Below, one piece after another: positions 8,011 through 13,678 of a stretch of 25,211 bases of DNA. Position 1 is the stretch's first letter. Every line of letters starts with the position of its first letter. The stretch is from a virus. The stretch spans positions 1-25,211 of IMG/VR virus record IMGVR_UViG_3300047173_000105; one strand, given 5' to 3'. Made by a program: the position numbers and the translations under genes. A model generated the notes under the pieces. The model saw nothing but the letters and a program-made list of their open reading frames with translations, was not told where the DNA came from and did no database searches.

Positions 8011-8282
8011 ATCGCGAGGATGTTGGGAGCGCGACTCGTCGGGATGTCGTGAGGATCACGACGACGTGGTCAGATCGATTTCCAGCGCCGCATGGGGAAG
8101 CGCGACCGGTAGGATCGGGCTTGCCGCGTTCATGGGGAAGCGCGACGTAGCTAATATGACGATTATCAACGTCAAGAACGTGCCGGGTTCATGGGGGAGC
8201 GCGACTGAGTGACCTGGGTTGTCGCACTCTCATGTCCCGAACAACCGCGGCAGCGCACCCCGTGTTCATGGGGGAGCGCGAC
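8011..8282 (+). CRISPR. Degenerate hairpin-repeat array next to the Cas12/TnpB-like gene (candidate guide-RNA array)
   Basis: Four repeats share the core CATGGGGRAGCGCGAC, ending at 8106, 8146, 8205 and 8282. A fifth, more diverged copy (TTGGGAGCGCGAC) ends at 8035. The last three are preceded by GTTC or a close variant. In the copy ending at 8282 a 7-bp stem (CGTGTTC with GAGCGCG) closes the loop ATGGGG and leaves a 3' AC; the copies ending at 8146 and 8205 fold the same way with one mismatch. A 3' hairpin followed by a guide is the usual arrangement of type V crRNAs. The end-to-end spacings (71, 40, 59, 77) are irregular, so this is not a standard CRISPR array. The unique stretches between repeats would be guides of about 16-53 nt. 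A set of protein-binding sites is the alternative. Confidence 0.45.
8046..8062 (+). other. Perfect stem-loop inside the first inter-repeat segment
   Basis: GTCGTG (8046-8051) pairs with CACGAC (8057-8062) around the loop AGGAT, within the segment between the diverged first repeat and the next copy. A self-complementary spacer would be unusual, so this part may be scaffold rather than guide, for example a tracr-like or omega-RNA-like domain. Confidence 0.4.
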
Positions 8283-8316
8283 GATTAACGGCAGCGGCCC
8301 GGCGTTATCCGGGTGA

Positions 8317-8346
8317 CCGGACGCCGTGTGTCACCACAGCGTCCGG
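8317..8346 (+). other. Strong stem-loop between the repeat array and the SNF2-type gene
   Basis: CCGGACGC (8317-8324) pairs perfectly with GCGTCCGG (8339-8346); an inner TGTG/CACA extends the stem around a TCAC loop with two bulged bases. No T-run follows, so it is a poor intrinsic terminator. It could close the guide-RNA transcript or shield the start of the gene at 8369. It lies 22 nt before that ATG. Confidence 0.5.
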
Positions 8347-8368
8347 CCGGTAGACCACGAAGGCAGGC

Positions 8369-9925
8369 ATGCCAGTTTCGCAAGCCGCGATCGATAGGTT
8401 CCTGAGCTGGCGCCCGCCGGAGATACGCGCCGTCAAGGAGCGGCCGATCGCCGAGCTGGTCGATCGTATAGAGCTGCTATGCCGGGCCAGCTTCACGCCG
8501 CGTACAGTGCCCAGGGTGCACCAGCTTGAGGCGTTGGTGTTCGCCCTGGAACAGCGCCGGGCGCTGCTGTTCATGAAGCCACGATTGGGGAAATCAGCCA
8601 CCTCAATTTGGTACGCCGAAATGCTCCGAAAGTCTGGTGATTTTCATAAAAAGGGACTGGTAATTGTCCCGGTACCGGTAATTTGTGACGTATGGGAATA
8701 CGAAACCACGCTGCACTCCGGCATGACTATCGCGACGGTAACCGATCAGGCGTCGCTTCACCGGGCGCTGTCGTCGCCTTGCGACCTGATCGTGTTATCT
8801 TGGTACACATTACAAGTATTATTCTGCGTCAAAGGGAAAGATAAAAAAACCGAAAAACCAAAACTTATAGCCGACAAAAAACAGCTTCAGGCACTGGCAA
8901 CGCGGTTTGATCTGGTCATCATTGATGAAAGCCACCTCGCCAAAAACACTACCAGCCTACGTTTCCAAATGGGTGAAATCCTGACCACCAACTGCCCCAA
9001 CGTTCTGGGCCTTTCTGGAACGCCCCACGGTCGAAATCCATTCGATCTGTGGGCGCAGGCGTTTCTGGTCGATCGGGGCCGAACGCTTGGCTTCAACTAC
9101 CACTTCTTCCGCTACGCTTTCGGCAAACCGGAAGAAAACTACTTCGCTCGCGGCGGCGCGGCGATCGTCTACGACTCCACCAAGCAGCATATCCTGGAGC
9201 AGCGGATCAGCGCCTTGGCCATTTCCTACGGCTGGGAAGGCTACATGGACATGCCGGAAATCGTGTCCAATGTAGTAAAACTTAAAATGACCGCAGATCA
9301 GGCAAAGCTCTACAAAGACGCCATCATGGATTTGGTGAAATCACAAGGCAACCGGATTTCAATAGAAAACATTTTCGTCCGGCTACGCCAGATCAGCAGC
9401 GGCTACCTGCCGTTCCGCACCGAGGATGGGCACGAATCGATCCTGCGCTGCAGCTCGGCGAAAATGGACTGGATTCAGGAGTTGATCGAACAGGCGCCGC
9501 CGGAAGTCAAGATCATAATTTTCCACGATTTCATCGAAACCGGAAAACTACTAACAGCGCATCTGACCAAATGCAAGATAAAACACTCCTGGCTGTATAG
9601 CGGTACCAAAGACAAATCCGCCGCGGTGAAAGATTTCCAAACCGGCGCCGTCAATGTCTTTGTTGCGCATCCAGCCTCCGGCGGCGTCGGCATCGATCTG
9701 AGCATGGCCGATTATCTGGTGTTCCTGGAATCGCCTGTATCGCCAACCATCCGGCAGCAAGCCGAAGCCCGTCCGCTCGGCGACAAGCGCGGTGGCCGCT
9801 GCCTGATGGTCGATGACATTATTTGCTCGCCGGTCGAGCAGCGAATCCTGGATTGCGTCAAGGAAGGCAAGGACTTATTGGCCGAAATAATCTATCACGG
9901 CGCCGATATGCGGGATTTTTTGTAG
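8369..9925 (+). CDS. SNF2-type superfamily 2 DNA-dependent ATPase/helicase
   Basis: A 518-residue SF2 ATPase. A Q-like region (RVHQLEALVFAL) precedes Walker A KPRLGKS (residues 70-76). Motif II is DESH (186-189), motif III is SGTP (216-219). The second RecA lobe carries a GGVGIDLS motif V (about 436-443) and motif VI RQQAEARPLGDKR (462-474), where Gln and Arg match the SNF2 arginine finger region. Phages use such enzymes to remodel or reanneal DNA at forks and during recombination. ATG 8369 follows AGGCAGGC closely. It is the last long replication gene in this block. A UvsW-like helicase is the alternative, but the DESH and SGTP motifs fit SNF2 better. Confidence 0.88.
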   Translation: MPVSQAAIDRFLSWRPPEIRAVKERPIAELVDRIELLCRASFTPRTVPRVHQLEALVFALEQRRALLFMKPRLGKSATSIWYAEMLRKSGDFHKKGLVIVPVPVICDVWEYETTLHSGMTIATVTDQASLHRALSSPCDLIVLSWYTLQVLFCVKGKDKKTEKPKLIADKKQLQALATRFDLVIIDESHLAKNTTSLRFQMGEILTTNCPNVLGLSGTPHGRNPFDLWAQAFLVDRGRTLGFNYHFFRYAFGKPEENYFARGGAAIVYDSTKQHILEQRISALAISYGWEGYMDMPEIVSNVVKLKMTADQAKLYKDAIMDLVKSQGNRISIENIFVRLRQISSGYLPFRTEDGHESILRCSSAKMDWIQELIEQAPPEVKIIIFHDFIETGKLLTAHLTKCKIKHSWLYSGTKDKSAAVKDFQTGAVNVFVAHPASGGVGIDLSMADYLVFLESPVSPTIRQQAEARPLGDKRGGRCLMVDDIICSPVEQRILDCVKEGKDLLAEIIYHGADMRDFL

Positions 9926-9989
9926 CAAATTTTTCGCTTGCCAAGCGGCACGATCTGGTGGTAATCTGGTTGAAATACTCAGATGGATA

Positions 9990-10610
9990 ATGCCTGTGCC
10001 TGTTAAAATTATGACTAATGAAGAAAAAGCCGCACTTGAACGCGACGTGCGAGAATTGTGGGTACAGACCGATCCGATTGTATCGGTTGCGCAGATGGCG
10101 CGGCTGTTCGGCGTTGGCGAGACCACGCTGCACGCCTGGATCAAGCGCTGGGGCATGCCGTCCCGGCCGAAACACCCTTGCGACGCGACCAACAAGAGAG
10201 ACCCGTCCCGGCCACGGCGGAAGAGCCGTGCACGGGTGCGGCTGCCGGAGGGCCACCCCCTCTATCCGTTGAGCTTTGCCGCCGCCCAGGCCCGCATGAC
10301 CGGCCCGGCGGCAGCGGTAGAACCGGTGCGTGCGGCGGTGCCTGCGGTAGCCCCGGCGCCCGTCAACGTGGCGACGGCCAACGGGTCTGGCGCGATGTCC
10401 CGGCTGGGCGGTCGGATGCCGAAGCTGCCGGTGGCGCCGAAGCCGCGGGCGTTGCCGAAGCCGAAGACATTACCGAACCGAGCCAGCCGCACACCGAAAC
10501 CCGAGCCGATAAACGGCGAAGATTCGCTGTTGGCCGAAAACGGGCAGCTCCGGGATAAGCTGCACACGCTGCCGCCGCTGCCGTCGCTGCTGATGAAATT
10601 GCCATGGTAA
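9990..10610 (+). CDS. Helix-turn-helix protein with Pro/Ala-rich tail, putative regulator
   Basis: A 206-residue protein. Residues about 12-55 form a helix-turn-helix: ALERDVRELWVQ, SVAQMARLFGV, ETTLHAWIKRWGM. This resembles GcrA-like or Sigma-70-region-4-like DNA-binding domains, in which a short helix pair reads DNA. The rest is low complexity, basic and rich in Pro and Ala (about 75-190), and is probably disordered. Such proteins may regulate phage transcription or bind DNA in packaging. ATG 9990 gives the full ORF; ATG 10011 is an alternative start, and neither has a strong ribosome-binding site. The exact family is uncertain. Confidence 0.65.
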   Translation: MPVPVKIMTNEEKAALERDVRELWVQTDPIVSVAQMARLFGVGETTLHAWIKRWGMPSRPKHPCDATNKRDPSRPRRKSRARVRLPEGHPLYPLSFAAAQARMTGPAAAVEPVRAAVPAVAPAPVNVATANGSGAMSRLGGRMPKLPVAPKPRALPKPKTLPNRASRTPKPEPINGEDSLLAENGQLRDKLHTLPPLPSLLMKLPW

Positions 10611-10618
10611 AAGTGAAA

Positions 10619-10717
10619 ATGAATATTCGTGAACAGGAAACGATCAGGGTGATCTGGTTTTGGATAACCATAATCACCCTGGCACTGGTCGTGGTCGGTA
10701 TCGTAATTACCGGGTAG
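10619..10717 (+). CDS. 32-aa single-span membrane peptide
   Basis: A short ORF with a charged N-terminus (MNIREQETIR) followed by an uninterrupted hydrophobic helix ending in GIVITG, typical of a single-pass membrane peptide. An in-frame GTG at 10613 would add two residues. It starts 8 nt after the helix-turn-helix gene and overlaps the convergent leftward gene by 11 nt. There is no good ribosome-binding site, so translation is likely coupled to the upstream gene. Its function is unknown; small phage membrane peptides often act in lysis control or superinfection exclusion. Confidence 0.55.
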   Translation: MNIREQETIRVIWFWITIITLALVVVGIVITG

Positions 10718-11093
10718 TGCCAGCAATCAGCCACTCGCACGAATCAGGTGTTTCAATCTCGCACGAATCAGGTGTTTCAATCGCTTCATCCCCATCGTAC
10801 ACAACTATACGGTAGCGAGTGCCCTCTAGTACCTCGGCGATGGCCAGATCGGCAAACTGTCCATTTGCCGCGGTACCAAGCTCTTCCACAACTTGGACAA
10901 GCACCGGATCGTCCCGAGGTATTTCATCATTTTGCTCGGCGTGCCGTGCAGCCTGTTCGGTGATGCCCTTCAGCGCCGTATAACGGTTAAGCGCGGCGCT
11001 GCTAAGACCAAAGCCCCCCATACGATTATTGTACACGATTTTCGTCATTGCCTTGGTGGCGGCAGCAACAAGCGCCTTATGTGATTGAGTCAT
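10707..11093 (-). CDS. Conserved phage hypothetical protein (YNNRMGGFGLS family pattern)
   Basis: A 128-residue protein of a pattern I know from many phages: an N-terminal KIVYNNRMGGFGLS strand-turn, DEIPRDDPVLVQVVEELG in the middle, and a C-terminal YRIVVYDGDEAIETP. Function is unknown across the family. The ATG at 11093 has AGAAGGG about 7 nt upstream. Odd point: the C-terminus carries an 8-residue tandem duplication (IETPDSCE twice), caused by a perfect 24-bp repeat. It is the last gene of the leftward operon that starts near 12150. Confidence 0.75.
   Translation of the reverse strand: MTQSHKALVAAATKAMTKIVYNNRMGGFGLSSAALNRYTALKGITEQAARHAEQNDEIPRDDPVLVQVVEELGTAANGQFADLAIAEVLEGTRYRIVVYDGDEAIETPDSCEIETPDSCEWLIAGTTR
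10734..10781. repeat. Perfect 24-bp tandem duplication within a coding region
   Basis: Two adjacent identical 24-bp units (10734-10757 and 10758-10781) beginning CTCGCACGAATC. The length is a multiple of three, so the frame is kept and the encoded protein gains one extra IETPDSCE unit. Perfect identity suggests a recent replication-slippage event. Confidence 0.9.
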
Positions 11094-11138
11094 ATTTTTT
11101 CCCTTCTTGCTCCGCTTCCATTTTCAGCCGGCGGCGTT

Positions 11139-11246
11139 TCAGAAGTTTCCCATAGCGCGCCGCCGTTCTGGCGAAGTCATCGCATCCCATGTCGGCCCGT
11201 GAGATAGAGGGCGGAAACCTTGGAATCCGTCGTCGGTCCGGGGCAT
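11139..11246 (-). CDS. Possible 35-aa protein in the leftward operon
   Basis: An ATG at 11246 lies one base after the stop of the 78-aa gene and opens a 35-codon frame (MPRTDDGFQGF, later DAMTSPERRRAM) that stops at 11139. Its position fits coupled translation. A different overlapping 37-aa frame (about 11083-11196, MGCDDFARTAAR) runs into the next gene. No family is recognised and only one of the two is likely real. Confidence 0.35.
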   Translation of the reverse strand: MPRTDDGFQGFRPLSHGPTWDAMTSPERRRAMGNF

Positions 11247-11247
11247 C

Positions 11248-11484
11248 TTAGGAACCCGGCAACAACGCGCGGCCAGCGGCCGTGATCTGGTAGTGCGACC
11301 GACCTTTCACCATCACCTTGGCGATGACGCCAGCCGCGATCATGTGCCCGATTGACAGCTTGGAAGCGTGCAACTTGTTGAAAACATCCTGCGCGGGAAC
11401 CAGTCCATCAACCGCGGCGTCGCGAATCTTGGTGAGGTAAAACAACTGAGTCGGGCTGATCGTGGCCATAGCATTCGGGTCCAT
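11248..11484 (-). CDS. Small hypothetical protein, possible winged helix
   Basis: A 78-residue protein. The order of helix (SPTQLFYLTKIRDAA), helix-turn-helix-like segment (PAQDVFNKLHASKLSIGHMIAAGVI) and a beta hairpin ending HYQITAAGRALL resembles a minimal winged helix-turn-helix domain, so DNA binding is possible. ATG 11484 has AAGGA about 10 nt upstream; an in-frame ATG five codons in is the alternative. It is part of the leftward operon. The fold assignment is an inference from pattern. Confidence 0.6.
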   Translation of the reverse strand: MDPNAMATISPTQLFYLTKIRDAAVDGLVPAQDVFNKLHASKLSIGHMIAAGVIAKVMVKGRSHYQITAAGRALLPGS

Positions 11485-11533
11485 TGGGTTTTTTTCCTTT
11501 CCAGGTTAACCGGGACCGAAGCCCCGGATGGTG

Positions 11534-11830
11534 TCAGACTTTTCTGCGGCACAACGCGAGGATATGGCCCCGCTGCCCCGCAAGTCCTGATGCACGAAGC
11601 TGGCTTGCTGCCGATGCGATCGAACGCAGCGCCGCGTGAAGCTGCGCATTTTCAGCTTGTACTTCCCGCAGGCTGCTCAGCACGTCCTCAATCGGCGTGC
11701 CGTCCGGCAGGATACCTGACGACGCCGCTTTCATGGTTTCATTCTCGGCGTCGAGTTTTTCCAAAAGATCGGCAGCTTTGTCTGCTGCTACGCGCAGCGC
11801 ATCGGCAACATCGATAGCGGTTTCCGTCAT
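11534..11830 (-). CDS. Hypothetical coiled-coil protein
   Basis: A 98-residue protein starting MTETAIDVADAL. Two helical segments with heptad-like spacing (ALRVAADKAADLLEKLDAENETM and LSSLREVQAENAQLHAALRSIASAA) flank a short loop with GILPDGTP, so a coiled coil is likely. ATG 11830 is preceded by TAGGAGC, which decides this start against upstream in-frame codons. It lies between the 102-aa and 78-aa genes in the leftward operon. Function is unknown. Confidence 0.65.
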   Translation of the reverse strand: MTETAIDVADALRVAADKAADLLEKLDAENETMKAASSGILPDGTPIEDVLSSLREVQAENAQLHAALRSIASAASQLRASGLAGQRGHILALCRRKV

Positions 11831-11841
11831 TAAAATAGCTC

Positions 11842-12150
11842 CTATTTTACCGGTGTTTCCGGCATCGCCGAGGTGTAAACACCGCACCGCCCCAGCGCAT
11901 CAGCGGTGGTCTCATTGATCTGGTTGGTTGCCGGCGCCGCGGTGTAGACAGTGGTGTAGACAGTCCATCCGTTGCCTTCAGTGTAGGTTTTCACCATCAC
12001 CGGACAACCGTTGACGGCGTAGCAGGTGATCCAGGCAACCTTGGTTTTCGCCGGTCCCTTGATTTCCCACAGGCAGCTTACCGAGGCACCGGCTGCACGC
12101 GCGGCGCGTTCGAAGGTCTGATCTGGGTAGGTTTTTTGTTTTGCGCTCAT
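11842..12150 (-). CDS. Hypothetical protein, first gene of the leftward operon
   Basis: A 102-residue protein beginning MSAKQKTYPDQTFERAARAAG, with a likely beta-rich C-terminal half (KVAWITCYAVNGCPVMVKTYTEG and WTVYTTVY). ATG 12150 has AGGAG about 10 nt upstream and lies 27 nt downstream of a consensus promoter. The longer in-frame start at 12186 would lie upstream of the expected transcription start. I recognise no family. It may be an early leftward gene opposite the small-gene operon. Confidence 0.7.
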   Translation of the reverse strand: MSAKQKTYPDQTFERAARAAGASVSCLWEIKGPAKTKVAWITCYAVNGCPVMVKTYTEGNGWTVYTTVYTAAPATNQINETTADALGRCGVYTSAMPETPVK

Positions 12151-12176
12151 AGGTGTTTTTCTCCTGCTACGGTGCC

Positions 12177-12205
12177 AATATGTCACACCCGTCGCGAGGT
12201 GTCAA
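12177..12205 (-). promoter_or_regulatory. Leftward sigma-70-type promoter
   Basis: On the - strand, -35 TTGACA (12205-12200) and -10 CATATT (12182-12177) are separated by exactly 17 nt. This drives the leftward operon 12150-10707. It sits back-to-back with the rightward promoter at 12260. Confidence 0.75.
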
Positions 12206-12207
12206 GG

Positions 12208-12275
12208 GAAAAAGGTAGCAGCCGTCAAAAAAGTTTTTTCAAAAATGCCAAAAAAACTCTTGTGGAAAAAGGTAG
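12208..12275. repeat. 11-bp direct repeat in the divergent promoter region
   Basis: GAAAAAGGTAG occurs at 12208-12218 and again at 12265-12275, flanking an A/T-rich imperfect palindrome (CAAAAAAGTTTTTTC at about 12226-12240). The second copy lies inside the rightward promoter spacer. The arrangement could be operator sites for a regulator of both promoters. Confidence 0.4.
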
Positions 12276-12288
12276 AAAATCGTATATA
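12241..12288 (+). promoter_or_regulatory. Rightward promoter, first copy of a duplicated promoter element
   Basis: -35 TTGTGG (12260-12265) and -10 TATATA (12283-12288) with a 17-nt spacer. The 25 bases ending in the -35 (12241-12265) are identical to 15883-15907, and similarity continues downstream through GGCGCCT and a GGGG..CCCCACC hairpin. It drives the small-gene block from 12569. Confidence 0.75.
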
Positions 12289-12493
12289 GGTAATGCGGAT
12301 GGCGCCTGAGCGAAAAGCCTTCCACCGGGGATCAGACCCCACCGAGAGAACGAACGACTGGTGCAAGCCCGGTCCTAGGCCAGCCGCGTGGCCTGCAGAG
12401 ATCACCCCTGGAAACAGCCGGCAATTGCGCCGGGACATTAAGGTAACTAACAGCAGCGTTGGCAACCTGACCAGGGGGCCTAAGCCAAGCTGC
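12289..12493 (+). other. Long untranslated leader, structured
   Basis: About 205 nt between the promoter and the first intercistronic hairpin with no convincing gene. It contains small inverted repeats: GGGG/CCCC around 12329-12342, GGCC..GGCC around 12378-12392, and CCGGC (12418-12422) with GCCGG (12429-12433). One frame is open but lacks a start signal. It could be a small RNA or a regulatory leader; I match no known class. Confidence 0.4.
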
Positions 12494-12548
12494 CGAAAAA
12501 AGACGACTGCCGCTGGCGTGACAGGCTTGCGGCATGCGTGTTTTTTCG
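12494..12548 (+). promoter_or_regulatory. Intercistronic two-tier hairpin, copy a
   Basis: Outer stem 12494-12504 pairs with 12538-12548 (CG plus six A-T pairs, a G-G mismatch at 12502/12540, then AC/GT). A G-C pair and an AC/TG internal loop lead to the inner stem TGCCGC (12508-12513) with GCGGCA (12529-12534). The start codon of the next gene is 21 nt downstream. The 3' T-run is part of the outer stem, so this copy may also act as a terminator. Confidence 0.7.
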
Positions 12549-12568
12549 CTACCAACAGGAGCTGTCAA

Positions 12569-12667
12569 GTGTCTAAGTTTTTCGCTAAGGTTGCCGCTTG
12601 GATCGATTACAACTTCGGCTTCAGCGGTGAACCACCTACGCTGACCTACTACATCCCGATCCACTAA
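12569..12667 (+). CDS. 32-aa small protein, first of the rightward small-gene block
   Basis: GTG 12569 has CAGGAG about 7 nt upstream. The peptide starts MSKFFAKVAAWIDYNFGF and ends in TYYIPIH; it is aromatic-rich with a short amphipathic helix. The frame is open further upstream, but the strong ribosome-binding site and intercistronic hairpin a decide this start. Hairpins flank the gene on both sides. No homologue is recognised. Confidence 0.6.
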   Translation: MSKFFAKVAAWIDYNFGFSGEPPTLTYYIPIH

Positions 12668-12678
12668 AAAGATCGGGG

Positions 12679-12720
12679 CTCAGATGCCTGCCGGGCCAAG
12701 GCGCCCGGCTTTCATGTGAG
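12679..12720 (+). promoter_or_regulatory. Intercistronic two-tier hairpin, copy b
   Basis: Outer stem CTCA-G-AT (12679-12685) pairs with AT-G-TGAG (12714-12720), keeping the G-G mismatch but with AT/AT replacing AC/GT. A 3x3 CCT/TTT internal loop leads to inner stem GCCGGGC (12690-12696) with GCCCGGC (12703-12709). The start codon is 15 nt downstream. Confidence 0.75.
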
Positions 12721-12734
12721 TGACGGAGACGGTG

Positions 12735-12998
12735 ATGACTAACCTTTCCAAGCGTGCCCAGAAGGCGGTTGACGTGCTGGCCCAGGGCGGCCGGTTTGTC
12801 AATCGGCTTGAACGCGACAATTACACCGGCCGCGAGCAATTCCACCAACGACTGTTCACCAGCAAGTCTCGCACCAGTCTGGTGAAGGGTTTTGGTTTCG
12901 CAGCTTTCAATGAGCTGATGCAGGCCGGCTTGCTGGTCTACGCCGACGGCGAATGGACCAGCGTGAGCGAGGTCTACAAGCTGCCCGAGCTGGCCTGA
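12735..12998 (+). CDS. Small hypothetical protein, possible winged helix
   Basis: An 87-residue protein starting MTNLSKRAQKAVDVLAQGG. ATG 12735 has GGAG 6 nt upstream; the GTG at 12720 overlaps hairpin b and is unlikely. Helical N-terminus and the C-terminal FNELMQAGLLVYADGEWTSV resemble the wing region of small DNA-binding domains (a helix, then 'aGLl' and a hairpin). This is suggestive only. It lies between hairpin copies b and c. Confidence 0.65.
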   Translation: MTNLSKRAQKAVDVLAQGGRFVNRLERDNYTGREQFHQRLFTSKSRTSLVKGFGFAAFNELMQAGLLVYADGEWTSVSEVYKLPELA

Positions 12999-13011
12999 AA
13001 CTGATCTAGAG

Positions 13012-13026
13012 CCCGCAAAGAGCGGG
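13012..13026 (+). other. Short GC-rich stem-loop after the 87-aa gene
   Basis: CCCGC (13012-13016) pairs with GCGGG (13022-13026) around AAAGA, directly before intercistronic hairpin c. It may help terminate or stabilise the upstream transcript. Confidence 0.4.
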
Positions 13027-13070
13027 ACTCAGATGCCTGCCGGGCGCAGTCGCCCGGCTTTCATGTGAGT
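13027..13070 (+). promoter_or_regulatory. Intercistronic two-tier hairpin, copy c
   Basis: Outer stem 13027-13034 pairs with 13063-13070 (ACTCA/TGAGT, G-G mismatch, AT/AT). The 3x3 CCT/TTT loop is identical to copy b. Inner stem GCCGGGCG (13039-13046) pairs perfectly with CGCCCGGC (13051-13058) around CAGT. Copies b and c share most of their sequence outside the inner loop. The next ATG is 24 nt downstream. Confidence 0.8.
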
Positions 13071-13093
13071 GACTACCAACAGGAGACTACCAA

Positions 13094-13327
13094 ATGACTA
13101 CCAGATCACTGAGCGCTATCGCCGCTGAAATCAGGCGGGATTGGAAAAAGCCCAACTACGCCGCGGTACCCTACCTGGACGCCATGCGTGGTCTGGACAA
13201 GATCACCGATACCTACATCGCCGACTCGGCCAAGTCGATCGTGACCTACTTCCTCGGCAATGCCGGCTCATGGCGCGGCGAGGTGGCCAAGCGGGTCAAG
13301 GCCGAATTGAGGGCCATGACCAAGTAG
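13094..13327 (+). CDS. Conserved phage hypothetical protein (LSAIAAEIRRDW family pattern)
   Basis: A 77-residue helical protein of a type I recall from many phages and prophages: SAIAAEIRRDWKKPNYAAVPYLDAM, then DSAKSIVTYFLGNAGSWRGE, and a basic C-terminal helix. Function is unknown in the family. ATG 13094 follows ACAGGAG by about 9 nt. It lies between intercistronic hairpins c and d. Confidence 0.8.
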   Translation: MTTRSLSAIAAEIRRDWKKPNYAAVPYLDAMRGLDKITDTYIADSAKSIVTYFLGNAGSWRGEVAKRVKAELRAMTK

Positions 13328-13328
13328 A

Positions 13329-13377
13329 GGATTGAAGACGACTGCCACCGGGGCTCGGTGGCAGGCGCGTTCAATCC
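13329..13377 (+). promoter_or_regulatory. Intercistronic two-tier hairpin, copy d
   Basis: Outer stem GGATTGAA (13329-13336) pairs perfectly with TTCAATCC (13370-13377), next to the G-G mismatch (13337/13369). After an internal loop, CTGCCACCG (13342-13350) pairs perfectly with CGGTGGCAG (13356-13364) around GGGCT. The next ATG is 19 nt downstream. Confidence 0.85.
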
Positions 13378-13395
13378 GGAACGAAGGAAAAAACC

Positions 13396-13620
13396 ATGTC
13401 ACCGAAAACCGCCGAAGTGCTTGCACTGCTTCGCAAGTACAATGAAGGCGAATCATCGCGGACACCGGATGGTGCGGTGTTTGCCACTATCTACCTTGAC
13501 AATGCCCGGCCCGAAGGTATGTCGGCACCTGCTTTCGCCGGCCACCTTTCCGCGCTTAAGGCCCTTGGGCTTTACAAGGGCTACGGCGACGATGCCTTCG
13601 GCGAGGTCAAACTCGCCTGA
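13396..13620 (+). CDS. Small hypothetical protein
   Basis: A 74-residue protein (MSPKTAEVLALLRKYNEGES, ending FGEVKLA). The layout of an N-terminal helix, then AFAGHLSALKALGLYKG and a final strand, again fits a small helix-turn-helix-like fold, but no family is recognised. ATG 13396 has AAGGA about 9 nt upstream. It is flanked by intercistronic hairpins d and e. Confidence 0.7.
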   Translation: MSPKTAEVLALLRKYNEGESSRTPDGAVFATIYLDNARPEGMSAPAFAGHLSALKALGLYKGYGDDAFGEVKLA

Positions 13621-13666
13621 TCTAAAGACGCTTGCCGGCGGTTCGCCGCCGGCTTCCGTGTTTCGA
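13621..13666 (+). promoter_or_regulatory. Intercistronic two-tier hairpin, copy e
   Basis: Outer arms pair TC/GA and AAA/TTT, followed by the conserved G-G mismatch (13627/13660) and ACG/CGT. A pyrimidine 3x3 internal loop leads to the perfect stem GCCGGCGG (13634-13641) with CCGCCGGC (13646-13653) and a TTCG loop. The next start codon (13679) is 13 nt downstream. Confidence 0.75.
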
Positions 13667-13678
13667 ATTGGGATGACA

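Noticed and set aside
8000-8290. A standard type V CRISPR array with regular 36-nt repeats
   Set aside because: Only about 16-24 nt are shared, and repeat-to-repeat distances vary from 40 to 77, so I call it a candidate guide array rather than a regular CRISPR.
10058-10558. 166-aa ORF overlapping the helix-turn-helix gene in another frame
   Set aside because: Arises from GC-rich DNA; the 206-aa frame has a recognisable DNA-binding motif and covers the same region.
11368-11817. 149-aa rightward ORF across the leftward small genes
   Set aside because: Opposes two leftward genes that have good ribosome-binding sites and a shared promoter.
12300-12480. tRNA or tmRNA in the long leader
   Set aside because: No cloverleaf, T-loop GTTCRA motif or CCA-adjacent acceptor stem could be assembled.
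12293-12568. Open frame upstream of the 32-aa gene as part of a 124-aa protein
   Set aside because: No ribosome-binding site at the early ATG, low-complexity composition, and a hairpin plus strong ribosome-binding site directly before GTG 12569.
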